A DNA stretch of 34,298 bases from an uncultured Eubacteriales bacterium (GCA_900545085.1 UQXU01000011.1:1-34298), one strand, 5' to 3'. Shown: positions 16,098-25,065, numbered from the stretch's first letter. The notes: generated by a model from the letters alone, not told the origin. A program made the numbers and translations.

Positions 16098-17408
16098 ATG
16101 AAACAAAAGCTGAAGCGCAATATGCGTTTCTCCATGTGGATATTTATACTGCTCTTTGTGCTCACTATGGTATATCTGGGGTATTCGGTGGTCACATACG
16201 GCGGAAAATGGACGGTCTCCACTGCAAACCCGCGTACTAAGCAGACGAGGGACATAGCCTCGGCGGGCAGCATATACGACAGAGACGGCGTACTGCTCGC
16301 TGCGTCGGACGGCGATACGCGAGTTTACAATGACTCCGAAAGCACGAGAAGGGCTTTGAGCCATGTCGTAGGCGATGTGTATGGCAAATCTGTAGGAGCG
16401 GAGACTATATTCCTGCGTCAGCTCTATACGGACAAGCAGGATATAAAGCTCACCGTAAGCTCGAAACTGAGCAAATACATATACAGACAGCTGGACGACC
16501 GGACGGGCAGCGTTGTCGTAATGAACTACAAAACGGGCGAGATTCTGGCGAGCGTATCAATACCCACCTTTGATCCGGAGACGCTTCAGGACGAAGAGCC
16601 GACGGGTACGAGTCTCGTAGATCGTGCGACAATGGGCAGATACCCTCCCGGCTCTGTAATGAAGATAGTCACCGCGGCGGCGGCTATAGAGCAGGGCATA
16701 GATATAGAGTACGAATGTACGGGGCTGGAGATAATAGACGGTCAGAGAGTGACCTGCGTCTCTGAGCATGGCACACAAGATCTAGAAGAAGCGTTTGAAA
16801 ACTCCTGCAACTGTTATTTTGCAAAGCTGACTCAGGAGATTGGCGGTGCAAATCTCAGATCTGCGGTTGCGGATTTCGCGTTTAACGATGAGTTTAACTT
16901 CAGCGACGTAGTGCTGTACAAGAGCAGCTTTGAGCTGTCGAGGAGCGAGGGAGACCTTGCCTGGGCAGGCATAGGTCAGTATAAGGATCTCGTTACGCCT
17001 ATGCACGTCTGCATGATCGCAGGCGCGGTGGCCAACGGAGGCAATATGATGACGCCTCTGATGCTTCAGTCGCAGGACGGTTCCACCGCGGTTTCTCCGA
17101 GCGTGTACAAGCAGGTTACTGATTCGTCTACGGCGCAGACGCTGAAAGAATATATGCGCAGGGTTATAACCTCGGGGACGGGCTCTTCCGCCGACATAGA
17201 CAATGCTACAATGTACGGCAAGACGGGTACGGCGGAATATTCAGAAGACGGCGAGGTTAAGAACCACAGTTGGTTCGCAGGATTCATAGATTCAGAGGAA
17301 CAGCCGTATGCGATAGCGGTTATCGGAGAGGGCGCGGGCTTCGGCAGCAAATATGCGGCGCCTCTCGCGGGAAAAATAATGGAATATATAGTACAGGAAA
17401 ATATTTGA
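16098..17408 (+). CDS. Class B penicillin-binding protein (D,D-transpeptidase)
   Basis: 436 residues. One N-terminal membrane helix (about 13-33) is followed by a shortened dimerisation region and a complete transpeptidase domain: S186-V-M-K189 (SxxK nucleophile), S236-C-N238 (SxN) and K375-T-G377 (KTG). It crosslinks peptidoglycan outside the membrane and is a beta-lactam target. It is short for class B and carries no PASTA domains, like PbpA-type proteins paired with FtsW/RodA. The GGGAGAG site and the tight spacing to the SEDS gene show a SEDS-PBP pair. A GATACAAT sequence in the 58-base gap might give an internal promoter, but this is weak. Confidence 0.95.
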   Translation: MKQKLKRNMRFSMWIFILLFVLTMVYLGYSVVTYGGKWTVSTANPRTKQTRDIASAGSIYDRDGVLLAASDGDTRVYNDSESTRRALSHVVGDVYGKSVGAETIFLRQLYTDKQDIKLTVSSKLSKYIYRQLDDRTGSVVVMNYKTGEILASVSIPTFDPETLQDEEPTGTSLVDRATMGRYPPGSVMKIVTAAAAIEQGIDIEYECTGLEIIDGQRVTCVSEHGTQDLEEAFENSCNCYFAKLTQEIGGANLRSAVADFAFNDEFNFSDVVLYKSSFELSRSEGDLAWAGIGQYKDLVTPMHVCMIAGAVANGGNMMTPLMLQSQDGSTAVSPSVYKQVTDSSTAQTLKEYMRRVITSGTGSSADIDNATMYGKTGTAEYSEDGEVKNHSWFAGFIDSEEQPYAIAVIGEGAGFGSKYAAPLAGKIMEYIVQENI

Positions 17409-17432
17409 TGAATTCGGGAGGTATTTAAAAAT

Positions 17433-18413
17433 ATGCCATATATACAGCACAGACGGAGAAGGCGGCATAGATGGCTGTATGTTGTGATAGCGTTGGTTTG
17501 TCTGCTGGCGCTGGGCGCAGGGGCGTATTATTACCTCGACGGATTTTCATATACGCGCCCTCAGGAGGGTTTTTCTCTCAAGTCGGAGGCGGTCATAGTG
17601 AGAAGCGAGCAGCTCTATCAGGCGCAGAATTACTCTAAATCGCAATTTTCGGCGAAAGAAGGGCAGAGAGTATCGGCGGGAGATGAGATTGCAGTGGCGT
17701 ATTCTGCCGATTACAGCGACTATGTAGAAAAAGAGCTTCGCGCTCTTGAACAGAAAATAACAAACAAGCAGGATGAATCTCTGCGCCAGACGGCGACGAA
17801 CGCAGGTCTGCAGCAGCTCAATGAAAAAATAGCCGCCAAAGAGAGCGAAATTGCAGAAGGAACCGGAGACCTCACGGTGCAGCAGAGAGAGCTCAATGAT
17901 CTTATGAATGAGCGGGAAAAATACCGCGAGACGTTGGTGAAGGCGGACGAAGAGCTTCAGGCGCTGTATGACCAGAAGGAACAGCTTCAATCCAAAATAG
18001 ACGACAGCCGTACGGTGATAACCGCTCAGGACGACGGATTGGTGTCGTTTTATTTTGACGGAGCGGAGAGCTATATGACGCCCGGGAATTTGACAAGCTT
18101 GAGTGTGTCCGACATAGAAGATGCTTTGGCAGGGAAGGTAGGGCTCCGGCTTACAGCTTCGGGCAGACCGTTGTATCGCCTGGTAAAAGAAAATGAGTGG
18201 TACGCAATAGTTATGTCAGACAGGCAGCTTACCGAAATTACGGACGGTCAATCTTACCGAGTGAGCTTCAACGTCGGAGAAGGCTCGCCGTATATAGCGA
18301 CGGTAACGGGCAGCCGGAGAGAAGGCGGGAAATATCTGTATTATCTGTCGTTTTCTCAAGCGATAGGCGATCTCATGAGCGTTCGAAAGACGGAGATAAC
18401 TATCACGGGCTAA
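17433..18413 (+). CDS. HlyD-like membrane-anchored coiled-coil protein
   Basis: 326 residues. A strongly basic lead (HRRRRRHR), one membrane helix (about 14-36), then a beta-rich lipoyl/barrel-like segment (about 40-90, with FSAKEGQRVSAGDEIAVAYS), a long coiled coil (about 95-205) and a second barrel-like part ending at 326. This is the layout of HlyD/MFP adaptor subunits, but no ABC or RND exporter gene adjoins. Its place between the PBP gene and yggS-sepF-divIVA suggests an envelope-assembly or division function rather than export. The gene starts 24 bases after the PBP stop with a GGGAGG site. Confidence 0.8.
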   Translation: MPYIQHRRRRRHRWLYVVIALVCLLALGAGAYYYLDGFSYTRPQEGFSLKSEAVIVRSEQLYQAQNYSKSQFSAKEGQRVSAGDEIAVAYSADYSDYVEKELRALEQKITNKQDESLRQTATNAGLQQLNEKIAAKESEIAEGTGDLTVQQRELNDLMNEREKYRETLVKADEELQALYDQKEQLQSKIDDSRTVITAQDDGLVSFYFDGAESYMTPGNLTSLSVSDIEDALAGKVGLRLTASGRPLYRLVKENEWYAIVMSDRQLTEITDGQSYRVSFNVGEGSPYIATVTGSRREGGKYLYYLSFSQAIGDLMSVRKTEITITG

Positions 18414-18453
18414 TAATCAATTTACATATTTTTAACATAAGCGAGGACAAAGC

Positions 18454-19131
18454 ATGAGTATAGCTGAAAATTTAGCTGAGGTAAAAGATAACATAGCCAG
18501 AGCGGCGAGAAAAGCGGGCAGAAAACCCGAAGATATTACCTTAATAGCAGTTTCTAAGACATATTCGAGCGATATTATCAAACAAGCGGTAGACGCGGGT
18601 CAGACTCGCTTCGGCGAGAACAGAGTGCAGGAATTCAACCAGAAAGTTGTGAATTTTGATAAAAAAATACGATGGGACATAATCGGGCAGTTGCAAAAGA
18701 ACAAAGTAAAGTATATAATAGATAGAGTAGAGCTAGTACACTCTCTTTGTACTCTTTCGACTGCGAAAGAAATGCAGCGGCTTTGCGAAAGAGACGATAC
18801 AAAGATCAAATGCCTCATTGAGCTGAGCATAGCGGGAGAAGAGCAAAAAGCAGGTCTTACCGAATCTGAGCTGGACGGCTTTCTTTTGGAAATTGACCGA
18901 CTTGACCGCGTGGAAATACGCGGATTAATGACTGTGGCGCCTTTCGCTGAAGATGCGGAGCAGGTGCGTCCTGTTTTTTCCCGAATGAAAAAAATCTTCG
19001 ATGAATACCGCGCTCGTGGACGCGATTGGGATACGCTGTCTATGGGTATGTCAGGGGATTACGAAATAGCTATAGAAGAAGGCGCGACTATGGTTAGAGT
19101 CGGCTCTGCGATATTTGGAAAAAGACAATAA
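18454..19131 (+). CDS. yggS: YggS-family pyridoxal-phosphate-binding protein
   Basis: 225 residues, a single alanine-racemase-type TIM barrel lacking the second domain. The PLP lysine is Lys35 in LIAVSKTYSS, and the family block FGENRVQEF follows. The C-terminal motif MGMSGDYEIAIEEGATMVRVGSAIFG binds the phosphate of PLP. YggS proteins (YlmE in Bacillus) keep PLP in balance and affect amino-acid metabolism; they rarely have a fixed enzymatic reaction. Their gene next to sepF is a conserved gram-positive order. A GAGG site lies before the ATG. Confidence 0.95.
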   Translation: MSIAENLAEVKDNIARAARKAGRKPEDITLIAVSKTYSSDIIKQAVDAGQTRFGENRVQEFNQKVVNFDKKIRWDIIGQLQKNKVKYIIDRVELVHSLCTLSTAKEMQRLCERDDTKIKCLIELSIAGEEQKAGLTESELDGFLLEIDRLDRVEIRGLMTVAPFAEDAEQVRPVFSRMKKIFDEYRARGRDWDTLSMGMSGDYEIAIEEGATMVRVGSAIFGKRQ

Positions 19132-19162
19132 ATAACGGAAAATAACGGAGGAACGGGTAAAA

Positions 19163-19666
19163 ATGGCGGGCATATTTAAGAAGGTACAGGATAAATTGGG
19201 CAACTCCAGACCTACAGAGTTTGAAGACGAAACGGCATACATGGATGATTATAACGACGAGGGTTATGAAAATGAAGAATCCTACGATGATTTCGAAGAG
19301 GAAGACGAGCCGGAGATGACTGCGTCCAATCGCAGAGGAGCTTCTAACAATGTATACGATATGAAGACCGGTTCTGTACGTACTAAAGATATGACGATGA
19401 TAATTTTCAAGCCGGATGTTTACGCCGAGACTCGCGCTGTGGTAGATAACCTCCTTGTCAAAAAGCCTACAGTCATCAATCTCGACGATATGGACAAAGC
19501 TGAGGCTCAGCGTGCTTTGGATTTTGTCAGCGGAGCGGTTTACGCGCTTAATGGCGAAATCCGCAAGGCTGCCCGTAATATTTTTGTTGTGGCGCCTTCA
19601 AACATTGATATACAGTCGATGATAAAGGAGACGGACAACAGCAAGTCCGATGCATTAGACTTCTGA
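19163..19666 (+). CDS. sepF: Cell division protein SepF
   Basis: 167 residues. The N-terminal MAGIFKKVQDKLG is the amphipathic membrane-binding helix. A long acidic linker (about 20-55, mostly Asp/Glu/Tyr) follows. The SepF core starts near residue 73 (MTMIIFKPDVYAETRAVVDN) and ends near 150 (IFVVAPSNIDI). SepF binds the FtsZ C-terminal tail, bundles filaments and ties the Z-ring to the membrane. The gene has a GGAGGAAC site 31 bases after yggS. No ylmG or ylmH gene lies between sepF and divIVA, unlike Bacillus. Confidence 0.97.
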   Translation: MAGIFKKVQDKLGNSRPTEFEDETAYMDDYNDEGYENEESYDDFEEEDEPEMTASNRRGASNNVYDMKTGSVRTKDMTMIIFKPDVYAETRAVVDNLLVKKPTVINLDDMDKAEAQRALDFVSGAVYALNGEIRKAARNIFVVAPSNIDIQSMIKETDNSKSDALDF

Positions 19667-19692
19667 AAAAATCCAAATAGCGAGGTTTGAAT

Positions 19693-20430
19693 ATGGCAAT
19701 AAAAGCAGAAGATGTTAGGAAGGTATCTTTCGATCAGGCAAAAAGAGGCTATGACACAGAGCAGGTAGACGCTTTTCTCGAAGAAGTTGAACAAGCCCTT
19801 GAGATATATGAATCTCGATCCGGCAGCGTCAGTTCCGGCGCGCCTGCTTCGAGGAGCAGCTCCGCGTCCAGAGAGCGTGATTTGGCACGCCGACAGGATG
19901 ACATAGCCAAAGCGCTCATCGTCGCTCAGCAGGCGGCGTCTCAGGTTCTGGACGAAGCGAACGAAAAAGCTACAAATATCGTCGCCGAGGCCAGAAGCAG
20001 AGCGGAAAAGATGCTCACGGATGCAAGAGAAAAGGCGGAGAATCTGCGTATGAAAGCAGAAGCTGAACAATACGCCATCGTCGAGAGAAACCGCGCGAAG
20101 AAAGCGCAGCTCGAAGCAGCTTCGGCTCAGGCTCAGCTTTACGCTGACGAGATCAAGCAGGGGCTCATGGCGAAAATATCCGATATGCAGCTGGAAGTCG
20201 AGCGTATATTTACGATAGAAGTTCCCGACATTACAACTGAAGATTACATGATTGAACATGCTCCGGCGACTGAGAAAGAGCCGGCGGAATTGTCGGACGA
20301 GCCGGAGGCGCACCGCGTGAAACATCGCGGCGAACAGAGAAAGAGCGATTATTCTAAGGCGGCGAAGAATATAAAAGCTGCCGATGCGGATTTGGATTCT
20401 CTTCTGGACGATATTGTAGACGAAGATTAA
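19693..20430 (+). CDS. divIVA: DivIVA-family protein
   Basis: 245 residues from the ATG at 19693, for which GAGG lies 7 bases upstream; a TTG at 19687 would add two residues. The N-terminal segment VSFDQAKRGYDTEQVDAFLEEVEQ is the DivIVA membrane-binding domain. A Ser-rich linker (about 50-65) and a long coiled coil (about 70-180) follow. The C-terminal tail is acidic and disordered. DivIVA senses negative membrane curvature at poles or septa and recruits division or wall-synthesis factors. It is the last gene of the run and ends in a strong terminator. Confidence 0.95.
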   Translation: MAIKAEDVRKVSFDQAKRGYDTEQVDAFLEEVEQALEIYESRSGSVSSGAPASRSSSASRERDLARRQDDIAKALIVAQQAASQVLDEANEKATNIVAEARSRAEKMLTDAREKAENLRMKAEAEQYAIVERNRAKKAQLEAASAQAQLYADEIKQGLMAKISDMQLEVERIFTIEVPDITTEDYMIEHAPATEKEPAELSDEPEAHRVKHRGEQRKSDYSKAAKNIKAADADLDSLLDDIVDED

Positions 20431-20461
20431 TTTCTGAGTCTGATAAAAATACGAAAAACTG

Positions 20462-20486
20462 GGCGCGGATTAATCCGCGCCTTTTT
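20462..20486 (+). terminator. Terminator of the division gene run
   Basis: A perfect 20-base palindrome of GGCGCGGATT and AATCCGCGCC (20462-20481) is followed by five T. Confidence 0.85.
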
Positions 20487-20502
20487 AGTGTGATTAAAAA
20501 AT

Positions 20503-20548
20503 AAAAAAGCGGAAGTCGCCTTCCGCCAAGCCGGTTCCCAAGGCCGGC
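20503..20548 (-). terminator. Terminator of the PRPP synthase gene
   Basis: On the minus strand GCGGAAG and CTTCCGC (20509-20526) form a stem with a TCGC-type loop, followed by six T (20503-20508). A second GCCGG/CCGGC stem lies just upstream (20530-20548). Confidence 0.8.
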
Positions 20549-20556
20549 TCCCTAGT

Positions 20557-21549
20557 TTAGATAATGTCGTCAGACATGAGAGAAGCGGGCACTGCTTTAA
20601 ACAATGTGCTCACAGATACGCCCTCATGTATTCTTAGTACAGCCTCGGCAAAGAGAGGCGCTGCGGAAATTGTAATCATTTTTTTACTCTTCAGAATATA
20701 AGGATTATCGACCGTATCGGTGGAGATGACCATTTCGATAGGGCTGTCCTCTATTTTTTTAACGCCTGCGTCGCGCAGCATGTTGTGAGCCAGGACTGCA
20801 ATTATGCGTTTTGCACCTTTGGCTTTGAGTACGTTGGCGATGTCTACCAGCGTACCGCCGGAAATGGAAAAGTCGTCGACGATCATGCAGTTTTTATCTT
20901 TTACATCGCCGATAAGCTCCATGATATGCGCGTTCTCGTCGTGTCCCGTTCTCGTTTTATCGCCGATTGCGACGTTTTTCCCGAGGTAGTCTGCGAATTT
21001 ACGCGCTTCTTTTGCAAAGCCGGCGTCGGGGGATACGACTACGAAATCGTCTCCGAATAGATCCAGACCGCGGACGTATTCACATAAAATGGGCATGGAG
21101 AGAAGGTGGTCTGTCGGACGCTTGAAGAAGCCCTGCACCTGAGCGCTGTGCAGATCCATAGTGATAACTCTATCGGCGCCTGCCAGTTCAATACATTCGG
21201 CGCATACCCGCGCGCGTATGGGAATGCGCGGTTCGTCCTTCTTGTCGCCTTTGGCGTAGCCGAAATAAGGGATAATCGCAGTTACGGTATGCGCGCTGGC
21301 GCGTTTAAACGCGTCCATCCAGAAGAGAATCTCCACGAGTTCGTTGTTAGGGTCGAGACCTATGGGTTGTACGACAAAAACATCTCTGTCGCGTACTGTT
21401 TCTAAAATACGCACGTAAATGTTACCGTCAGAAAAAAGAATAGCCTCGGACTTGCCTAATTCAGCGCCGAGGTATTTGCACATTCTTTTGGCAAATGCCA
21501 TACCTGTGCTTCCGGCAAAAATTTTAATTTCAGACTGTTCAGATCTCAT
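20557..21549 (-). CDS. prs: Ribose-phosphate diphosphokinase (PRPP synthase), divergent type
   Basis: 330 residues with the two-domain phosphoribosyltransferase-like fold of Prs. It makes PRPP from ribose 5-phosphate and ATP for purine, pyrimidine, histidine and tryptophan synthesis. Landmarks are FAGSTGMAFAKRM (start of domain 1), YFGYAKGDKK (ATP loop, 95-104), the histidine in TMDLHSAQVQGFF (134), DKTRTGH (flexible loop, 197-203) and the PRPP loop DDFSISGGTL (225-234). Classical class I enzymes have RQDR in the ATP loop and DDMIDTAGT in the PRPP loop, so this is a divergent subgroup. The ribosome site is weak (GAGAG). The family call is firm; regulation may differ from class I. Confidence 0.9.
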   Translation of the reverse strand: MRSEQSEIKIFAGSTGMAFAKRMCKYLGAELGKSEAILFSDGNIYVRILETVRDRDVFVVQPIGLDPNNELVEILFWMDAFKRASAHTVTAIIPYFGYAKGDKKDEPRIPIRARVCAECIELAGADRVITMDLHSAQVQGFFKRPTDHLLSMPILCEYVRGLDLFGDDFVVVSPDAGFAKEARKFADYLGKNVAIGDKTRTGHDENAHIMELIGDVKDKNCMIVDDFSISGGTLVDIANVLKAKGAKRIIAVLAHNMLRDAGVKKIEDSPIEMVISTDTVDNPYILKSKKMITISAAPLFAEAVLRIHEGVSVSTLFKAVPASLMSDDII

Positions 21550-21604
21550 TTAATTAATACTCTCTTTCATTTTGAAATCAACGTACTTTTAAACCTCTTA
21601 AAAT

Positions 21605-21633
21605 ATGATAGCACAAAAGAGGCGTTACATCAA
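21605..21633 (-). promoter_or_regulatory. Promoter of the PRPP synthase gene
   Basis: On the minus strand TTGATG (21628-21633), a 17-base spacer ending in TGC, and TATCAT (21605-21610). The -35 box lies only ten bases after the upstream gene's terminator stem. Confidence 0.65.
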
Positions 21634-21642
21634 GCGCAAAAT

Positions 21643-21677
21643 GACGGCATGCGGCAAAAAAGGAACCGCATACCGTC
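21643..21677 (-). terminator. Hairpin terminator of the PHP-domain gene
   Basis: On the minus strand, 12-base arms GACGGTATGCGG and CCGCATGCCGTC (21643-21654 and 21666-21677) pair with a single G-U. The T tract after it is short. Confidence 0.65.
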
Positions 21678-21683
21678 GCCATG

Positions 21684-22523
21684 TTATGTCAGATTGTCTT
21701 GTTTAAAGAGCTTGGTGATACTCTTTGCTAAAAATTCGTTTATTCGCCCGTCTTGGCCGAGGGGCGAGTGTTTATCGTCGTCTCCATGGAAATCGCTGCC
21801 TTTGGTTACGAACATACCGAGCTTATGCGCCAGCATACAGTAGTACTGCACATCTTCGTCGCTGTGAGACGGATAAAATGCTTCTATTCCGTCCAGACCG
21901 TATTTTTTCCGGAGAGTCATTGCGACGCGCGTCGCTTCCTCTGCGCCGCCTTTCAGCAGTCCGGGATGCGCGAGCACGGCATAGCCGCCGGCGTCATGCG
22001 CGAGCTTTATAGCGCGCTCCGGCGTCAGGCGCTTGCGCTGTACATATGTCGGCCGACCCGGCGTGAGATATTTGTTGAATGCGTCCGGCATATCTTTGGC
22101 ATAGCCCAAACGGACTATCTCAGCTGCAATATGAGGTCTGGCGACGATTCCGTTTGTGTGTTTTACGACTTCATCATAGTCTATGGGAACGCCTGCTCTG
22201 TTGAGCAGCTCGCATATCTGCAGAGCGCGCAAGACTCGCGCTTCACTCATTTCGTCAAGCGCCCGACAGAACGCTTCGTTTTTAGGATCGTAACCGTACA
22301 CGAGCATGTGAAGCTCGCGTTCATATTCAAGGCTGAGCTCCACTCCGGTGATGCAGAATATCCCTAAAGCACGGCAGCTCCGCATGAATTCATCCTGCCC
22401 GGCGACGGTATCGTGATCTGCCAGAGCCGCCCAGGATATATCTGCGTTGTAAAGAGCCAGCGCGAGCATGGATGGCTCCAGCATACCGTCGGACTTAGTA
22501 GAGTGCATATGAAGATCTATCAT
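21684..22523 (-). CDS. PHP-domain phosphoesterase (TrpH/RNase AM-like)
   Basis: 279 residues, close to the length of E. coli YciV/RNase AM. Metal-binding motifs of the PHP fold are visible: MIDLHMHSTKSDG (His5, His7), LADHDTV (Asp36, His37), the glutamate in TGVELS (62), LAHPG and the late GSDFHGDD. Relatives hydrolyse 3',5'-nucleoside bisphosphates or trim RNA 5' ends. Which activity applies here is not settled by sequence. Its ATG overlaps the TAA of the thioesterase gene by one base, so the two are coupled. Confidence 0.88.
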   Translation of the reverse strand: MIDLHMHSTKSDGMLEPSMLALALYNADISWAALADHDTVAGQDEFMRSCRALGIFCITGVELSLEYERELHMLVYGYDPKNEAFCRALDEMSEARVLRALQICELLNRAGVPIDYDEVVKHTNGIVARPHIAAEIVRLGYAKDMPDAFNKYLTPGRPTYVQRKRLTPERAIKLAHDAGGYAVLAHPGLLKGGAEEATRVAMTLRKKYGLDGIEAFYPSHSDEDVQYYCMLAHKLGMFVTKGSDFHGDDDKHSPLGQDGRINEFLAKSITKLFKQDNLT

Positions 22524-22912
22524 TATTTACTCAATTTAGACTGTGTTTTCGCTAAGAATTTGTCGTTGTCAATTATTACTCTCGTGTGCAGAGCTTTTCC
22601 GATGAGATTTTTTTCATCGTGTGCTTCGATAGAGAACACCAGCTCGCGCCCGTTTACCTCGACGATAATCGCTTTTGCTTTGACTTTCATACCGACGGGT
22701 GTGGAGCTTATGTGCTGTACGTTCATTGAAGTGCCGACAGTCCCCTGTCCTTCCTCGAGCGCAGGCGCGGCGCAGCGCCACGCAGCCTCTTCCATGAGTG
22801 CAACCATCGTGGGTGTGGAAAACACATCCAGCTCACCGCTGCCCATTGTTTTTGCCGTGTGCTGTTCATTTACAGTAAGCGTCGTCTCATACTGCAAACC
22901 TATTTTATGCAT
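22523..22912 (-). CDS. FlK-like thioesterase (hotdog fold)
   Basis: 129 residues from the ATG at 22912, which has a GGAGAAG site; an upstream in-frame start at 22975 lacks one. The sequence fits the fluoroacetyl-CoA thioesterase (FlK) family. Thr33, Glu41 and His67 keep the 8- and 26-residue spacing of the FlK catalytic Thr-Glu-His. Most relatives are short-chain acyl-CoA thioesterases of unknown substrate; fluoroacetate handling should not be assumed. It is the first gene of a two-gene operon with the PHP protein. Confidence 0.88.
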   Translation of the reverse strand: MHKIGLQYETTLTVNEQHTAKTMGSGELDVFSTPTMVALMEEAAWRCAAPALEEGQGTVGTSMNVQHISSTPVGMKVKAKAIIVEVNGRELVFSIEAHDEKNLIGKALHTRVIIDNDKFLAKTQSKLSK

Positions 22913-22966
22913 TTCGCTTCTCCTTATATAAATAAAACATTTAGATTTGGATAAATCATACAAATA

Positions 22967-22995
22967 AGTATACAATATAGATTCGTATTTTTCAA
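22967..22995 (-). promoter_or_regulatory. Promoter of the thioesterase-PHP operon
   Basis: On the minus strand TTGAAA (22990-22995), 17 bases, TATACT (22967-22972), about 55 bases before the thioesterase ATG. Confidence 0.7.
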
Positions 22996-23027
22996 GTGTG
23001 TTAAATACAGATTATTAATCCGGACAA

Positions 23028-23056
23028 TAAAAAACGAGGTTTTCACCTCGTTTTTT
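23028..23056 (-). terminator. Terminator of ftsH
   Basis: ACGAGGT (23034-23040) pairs with ACCTCGT (23045-23051) around a 4-base loop. T runs on both strands make it bidirectional in principle. Confidence 0.85.
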
Positions 23057-23066
23057 GTATGCTGTC

Positions 23067-25037
23067 TTAATCTTCAGTGTCGTTATGACTGTCGTTTTCC
23101 GAGTCTATTTTCAAATCCATAGAAGATTTTCTGGCTATGGAATCAGGATTTACGACGTCAGTGTTGTCTTTGAAAGTGTAGCTGTATTCTCCGTAAGTCC
23201 CTTCGAAAATTGCCTCGAACTGCGCTCCTGTGAGCTTTTCGCTTATGATAAGCTCCTTGGCGACTGAGTGCAGCTGCTCGATATGATTACGCAGGATAGC
23301 CTGAGCTTTTGTATAAGCAGAAGTGAGTATGCGTTTTACTTCGTTGTCTATTTGCGCCGCCACCTGCTCGCTGCATGTGTTGCTCGTTACCAATTCTTTA
23401 CCGAGGAATACTTCCTGATCTCCGCCGTGGAATACGGGACCGATGACGTCGCTCATGCCGTATTTGACGACCATGCCGCGCGCGGTTTCCGTCGCCCGCT
23501 GTATGTCGTTGGAAGCGCCGGTGGAGATGTCTCCGAGCACGATTTGCTCCGCTGCGCGTCCGCCGAGCATCATTACGATCTGATCGAGCATTTTGCTCTT
23601 GAAGAGGTGCTGATCGTCCTTTTCGGGGAGAGTGAGCGTATAGCCCGCCGCCATGCCGCGCGGTATGATAGAAATTTCGTGAACAGGATCGCATCCCGGG
23701 AGAACCTTAGCGCATATAGCGTGACCTACTTCGTGGTATGCCGTGCAGCGCTTGTCGTTTTCCGTGATTACATGGCTCTTCTTCTCAGGGCCGGCGATGA
23801 CTCTGGTGATAGCTTCTTCTATCTCCTTCATGCCGATTTCTTTCTTGCTGCCGCGGGCTGCGAGTATAGCGGCCTCGTTCAGAACATTTTCGAGATCCGC
23901 GCCGATGAAGCCCGGCGTCATCTTCGCAAGAGTTTTGAGGTCTATGTCAGGAGCCAGAGGCTTTCCGCGGGCGTGTACTTTGAGAATTTCCTCTCTGCCT
24001 TTTACGTCAGGATAGTTAACTACAACCTTGCGGTCGAATCTGCCTGCGCGGAGGAGAGCCGGGTCGAGTATGTCTACGCGGTTTGTCGCCGCGATAACGA
24101 TTATGCCTTCGTTCGTCTGGAAGCCGTCCATCTCTATGAGCAGCTGGTTCAAAGTCTGTTCGCGTTCGTCATGACCGCCGCCCAGACCTGCGCCGCGCTG
24201 ACGGCCCACCGCGTCGATCTCGTCTATGAAGATGATGCAGGGGGAGTTCTTTTTCGCGCTGTCGAAAAGATCGCGTACGCGGGATGCGCCCACGCCTACG
24301 AACATCTCTACGAAGTCAGAGCCGGATATGCTGAAGAACGGAACGCCCGCTTCTCCGGCGACCGCCTTCGCCAGCAGTGTTTTACCGCCGCCGGGAGGGC
24401 CGACGAGAAGCACGCCTTTGGGTATTCTCGCGCCGTATTGTACGAATCGTTTCGGATTTTTGAGAAAATCAACGATTTCTTTGAGTTCCTCTTTTTCCTC
24501 GTCTGCTCCGGCTACGTCTGCGAACGTCTTGCCTGTTTGGTCGCCCATCGTCATTTTAGCCTTGCTTTTGGCGAAATTCATAGTGCCTTTGCCGCCGCCC
24601 TGCGCCTGACGCATCATGAAGAACCACATGACCGCGAGCAGAGCTATGGGGATCAGATATGGAAGAAGCTGTACAAATATCGAAACCTCGGGCTGCGCTA
24701 TATAGTTGAGCGAGAAGCCAAGTTCTTTTATGCTTGACGCTCCCGTTATCTCACGCAGATCTATGTTCAACTGGTTGATAGACGGGATGTAAACCTTGTA
24801 GTCGTATTTTTCGGGGAAGTCCTTTTCGCTGTACATTGTGTTTTTGCTCAGAATATATCCGTCGTTCGCCATGATTGAGACGGATTGAACTTCGCCGTTG
24901 CTTATTTTATCCAAGAATTCGGTATATGTCAGATCTTTAGAGTCAGTACTCTGCCAGTTGCCGAAAGAGCTTGCTATCGCGACGATCGCCAATATAAGCA
25001 GAATATATATGAGCGGACCACGCAAAAGTTTTTTCAA
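23067..25037 (-). CDS. ftsH: ATP-dependent zinc metalloprotease FtsH
   Basis: 656 residues. Membrane helix 1 (about 8-24), an extracytoplasmic domain, membrane helix 2 (about 122-141), an AAA domain with Walker A GPPGGGKT (213-220), Walker B IIFIDEID (268-275) and second region of homology around 315-336, then the M41 protease with HEVGH (435-439). The enzyme degrades membrane and regulatory proteins. The start is a TTG at 25037 with an AGGAGG site 9 bases upstream; no ATG is close. It follows hpt by 161 bases, the same order as in Bacillus. Confidence 0.97.
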   Translation of the reverse strand: MKKLLRGPLIYILLILAIVAIASSFGNWQSTDSKDLTYTEFLDKISNGEVQSVSIMANDGYILSKNTMYSEKDFPEKYDYKVYIPSINQLNIDLREITGASSIKELGFSLNYIAQPEVSIFVQLLPYLIPIALLAVMWFFMMRQAQGGGKGTMNFAKSKAKMTMGDQTGKTFADVAGADEEKEELKEIVDFLKNPKRFVQYGARIPKGVLLVGPPGGGKTLLAKAVAGEAGVPFFSISGSDFVEMFVGVGASRVRDLFDSAKKNSPCIIFIDEIDAVGRQRGAGLGGGHDEREQTLNQLLIEMDGFQTNEGIIVIAATNRVDILDPALLRAGRFDRKVVVNYPDVKGREEILKVHARGKPLAPDIDLKTLAKMTPGFIGADLENVLNEAAILAARGSKKEIGMKEIEEAITRVIAGPEKKSHVITENDKRCTAYHEVGHAICAKVLPGCDPVHEISIIPRGMAAGYTLTLPEKDDQHLFKSKMLDQIVMMLGGRAAEQIVLGDISTGASNDIQRATETARGMVVKYGMSDVIGPVFHGGDQEVFLGKELVTSNTCSEQVAAQIDNEVKRILTSAYTKAQAILRNHIEQLHSVAKELIISEKLTGAQFEAIFEGTYGEYSYTFKDNTDVVNPDSIARKSSMDLKIDSENDSHNDTED

Positions 25038-25065
25038 GTATCAAGTCCTCCTAATAGTCTATATC

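Noticed and set aside
19540..20325. 261-codon open frame on the minus strand over sepF and divIVA
   Set aside because: It is a shadow of two well-supported genes and is cysteine/phenylalanine/arginine-rich in the way of antisense frames.
23268..24737. Long open frame (489 codons) on the plus strand
   Set aside because: It is the complement of ftsH, whose domains are complete. The frame has no ribosome site and no protein-like domain pattern.
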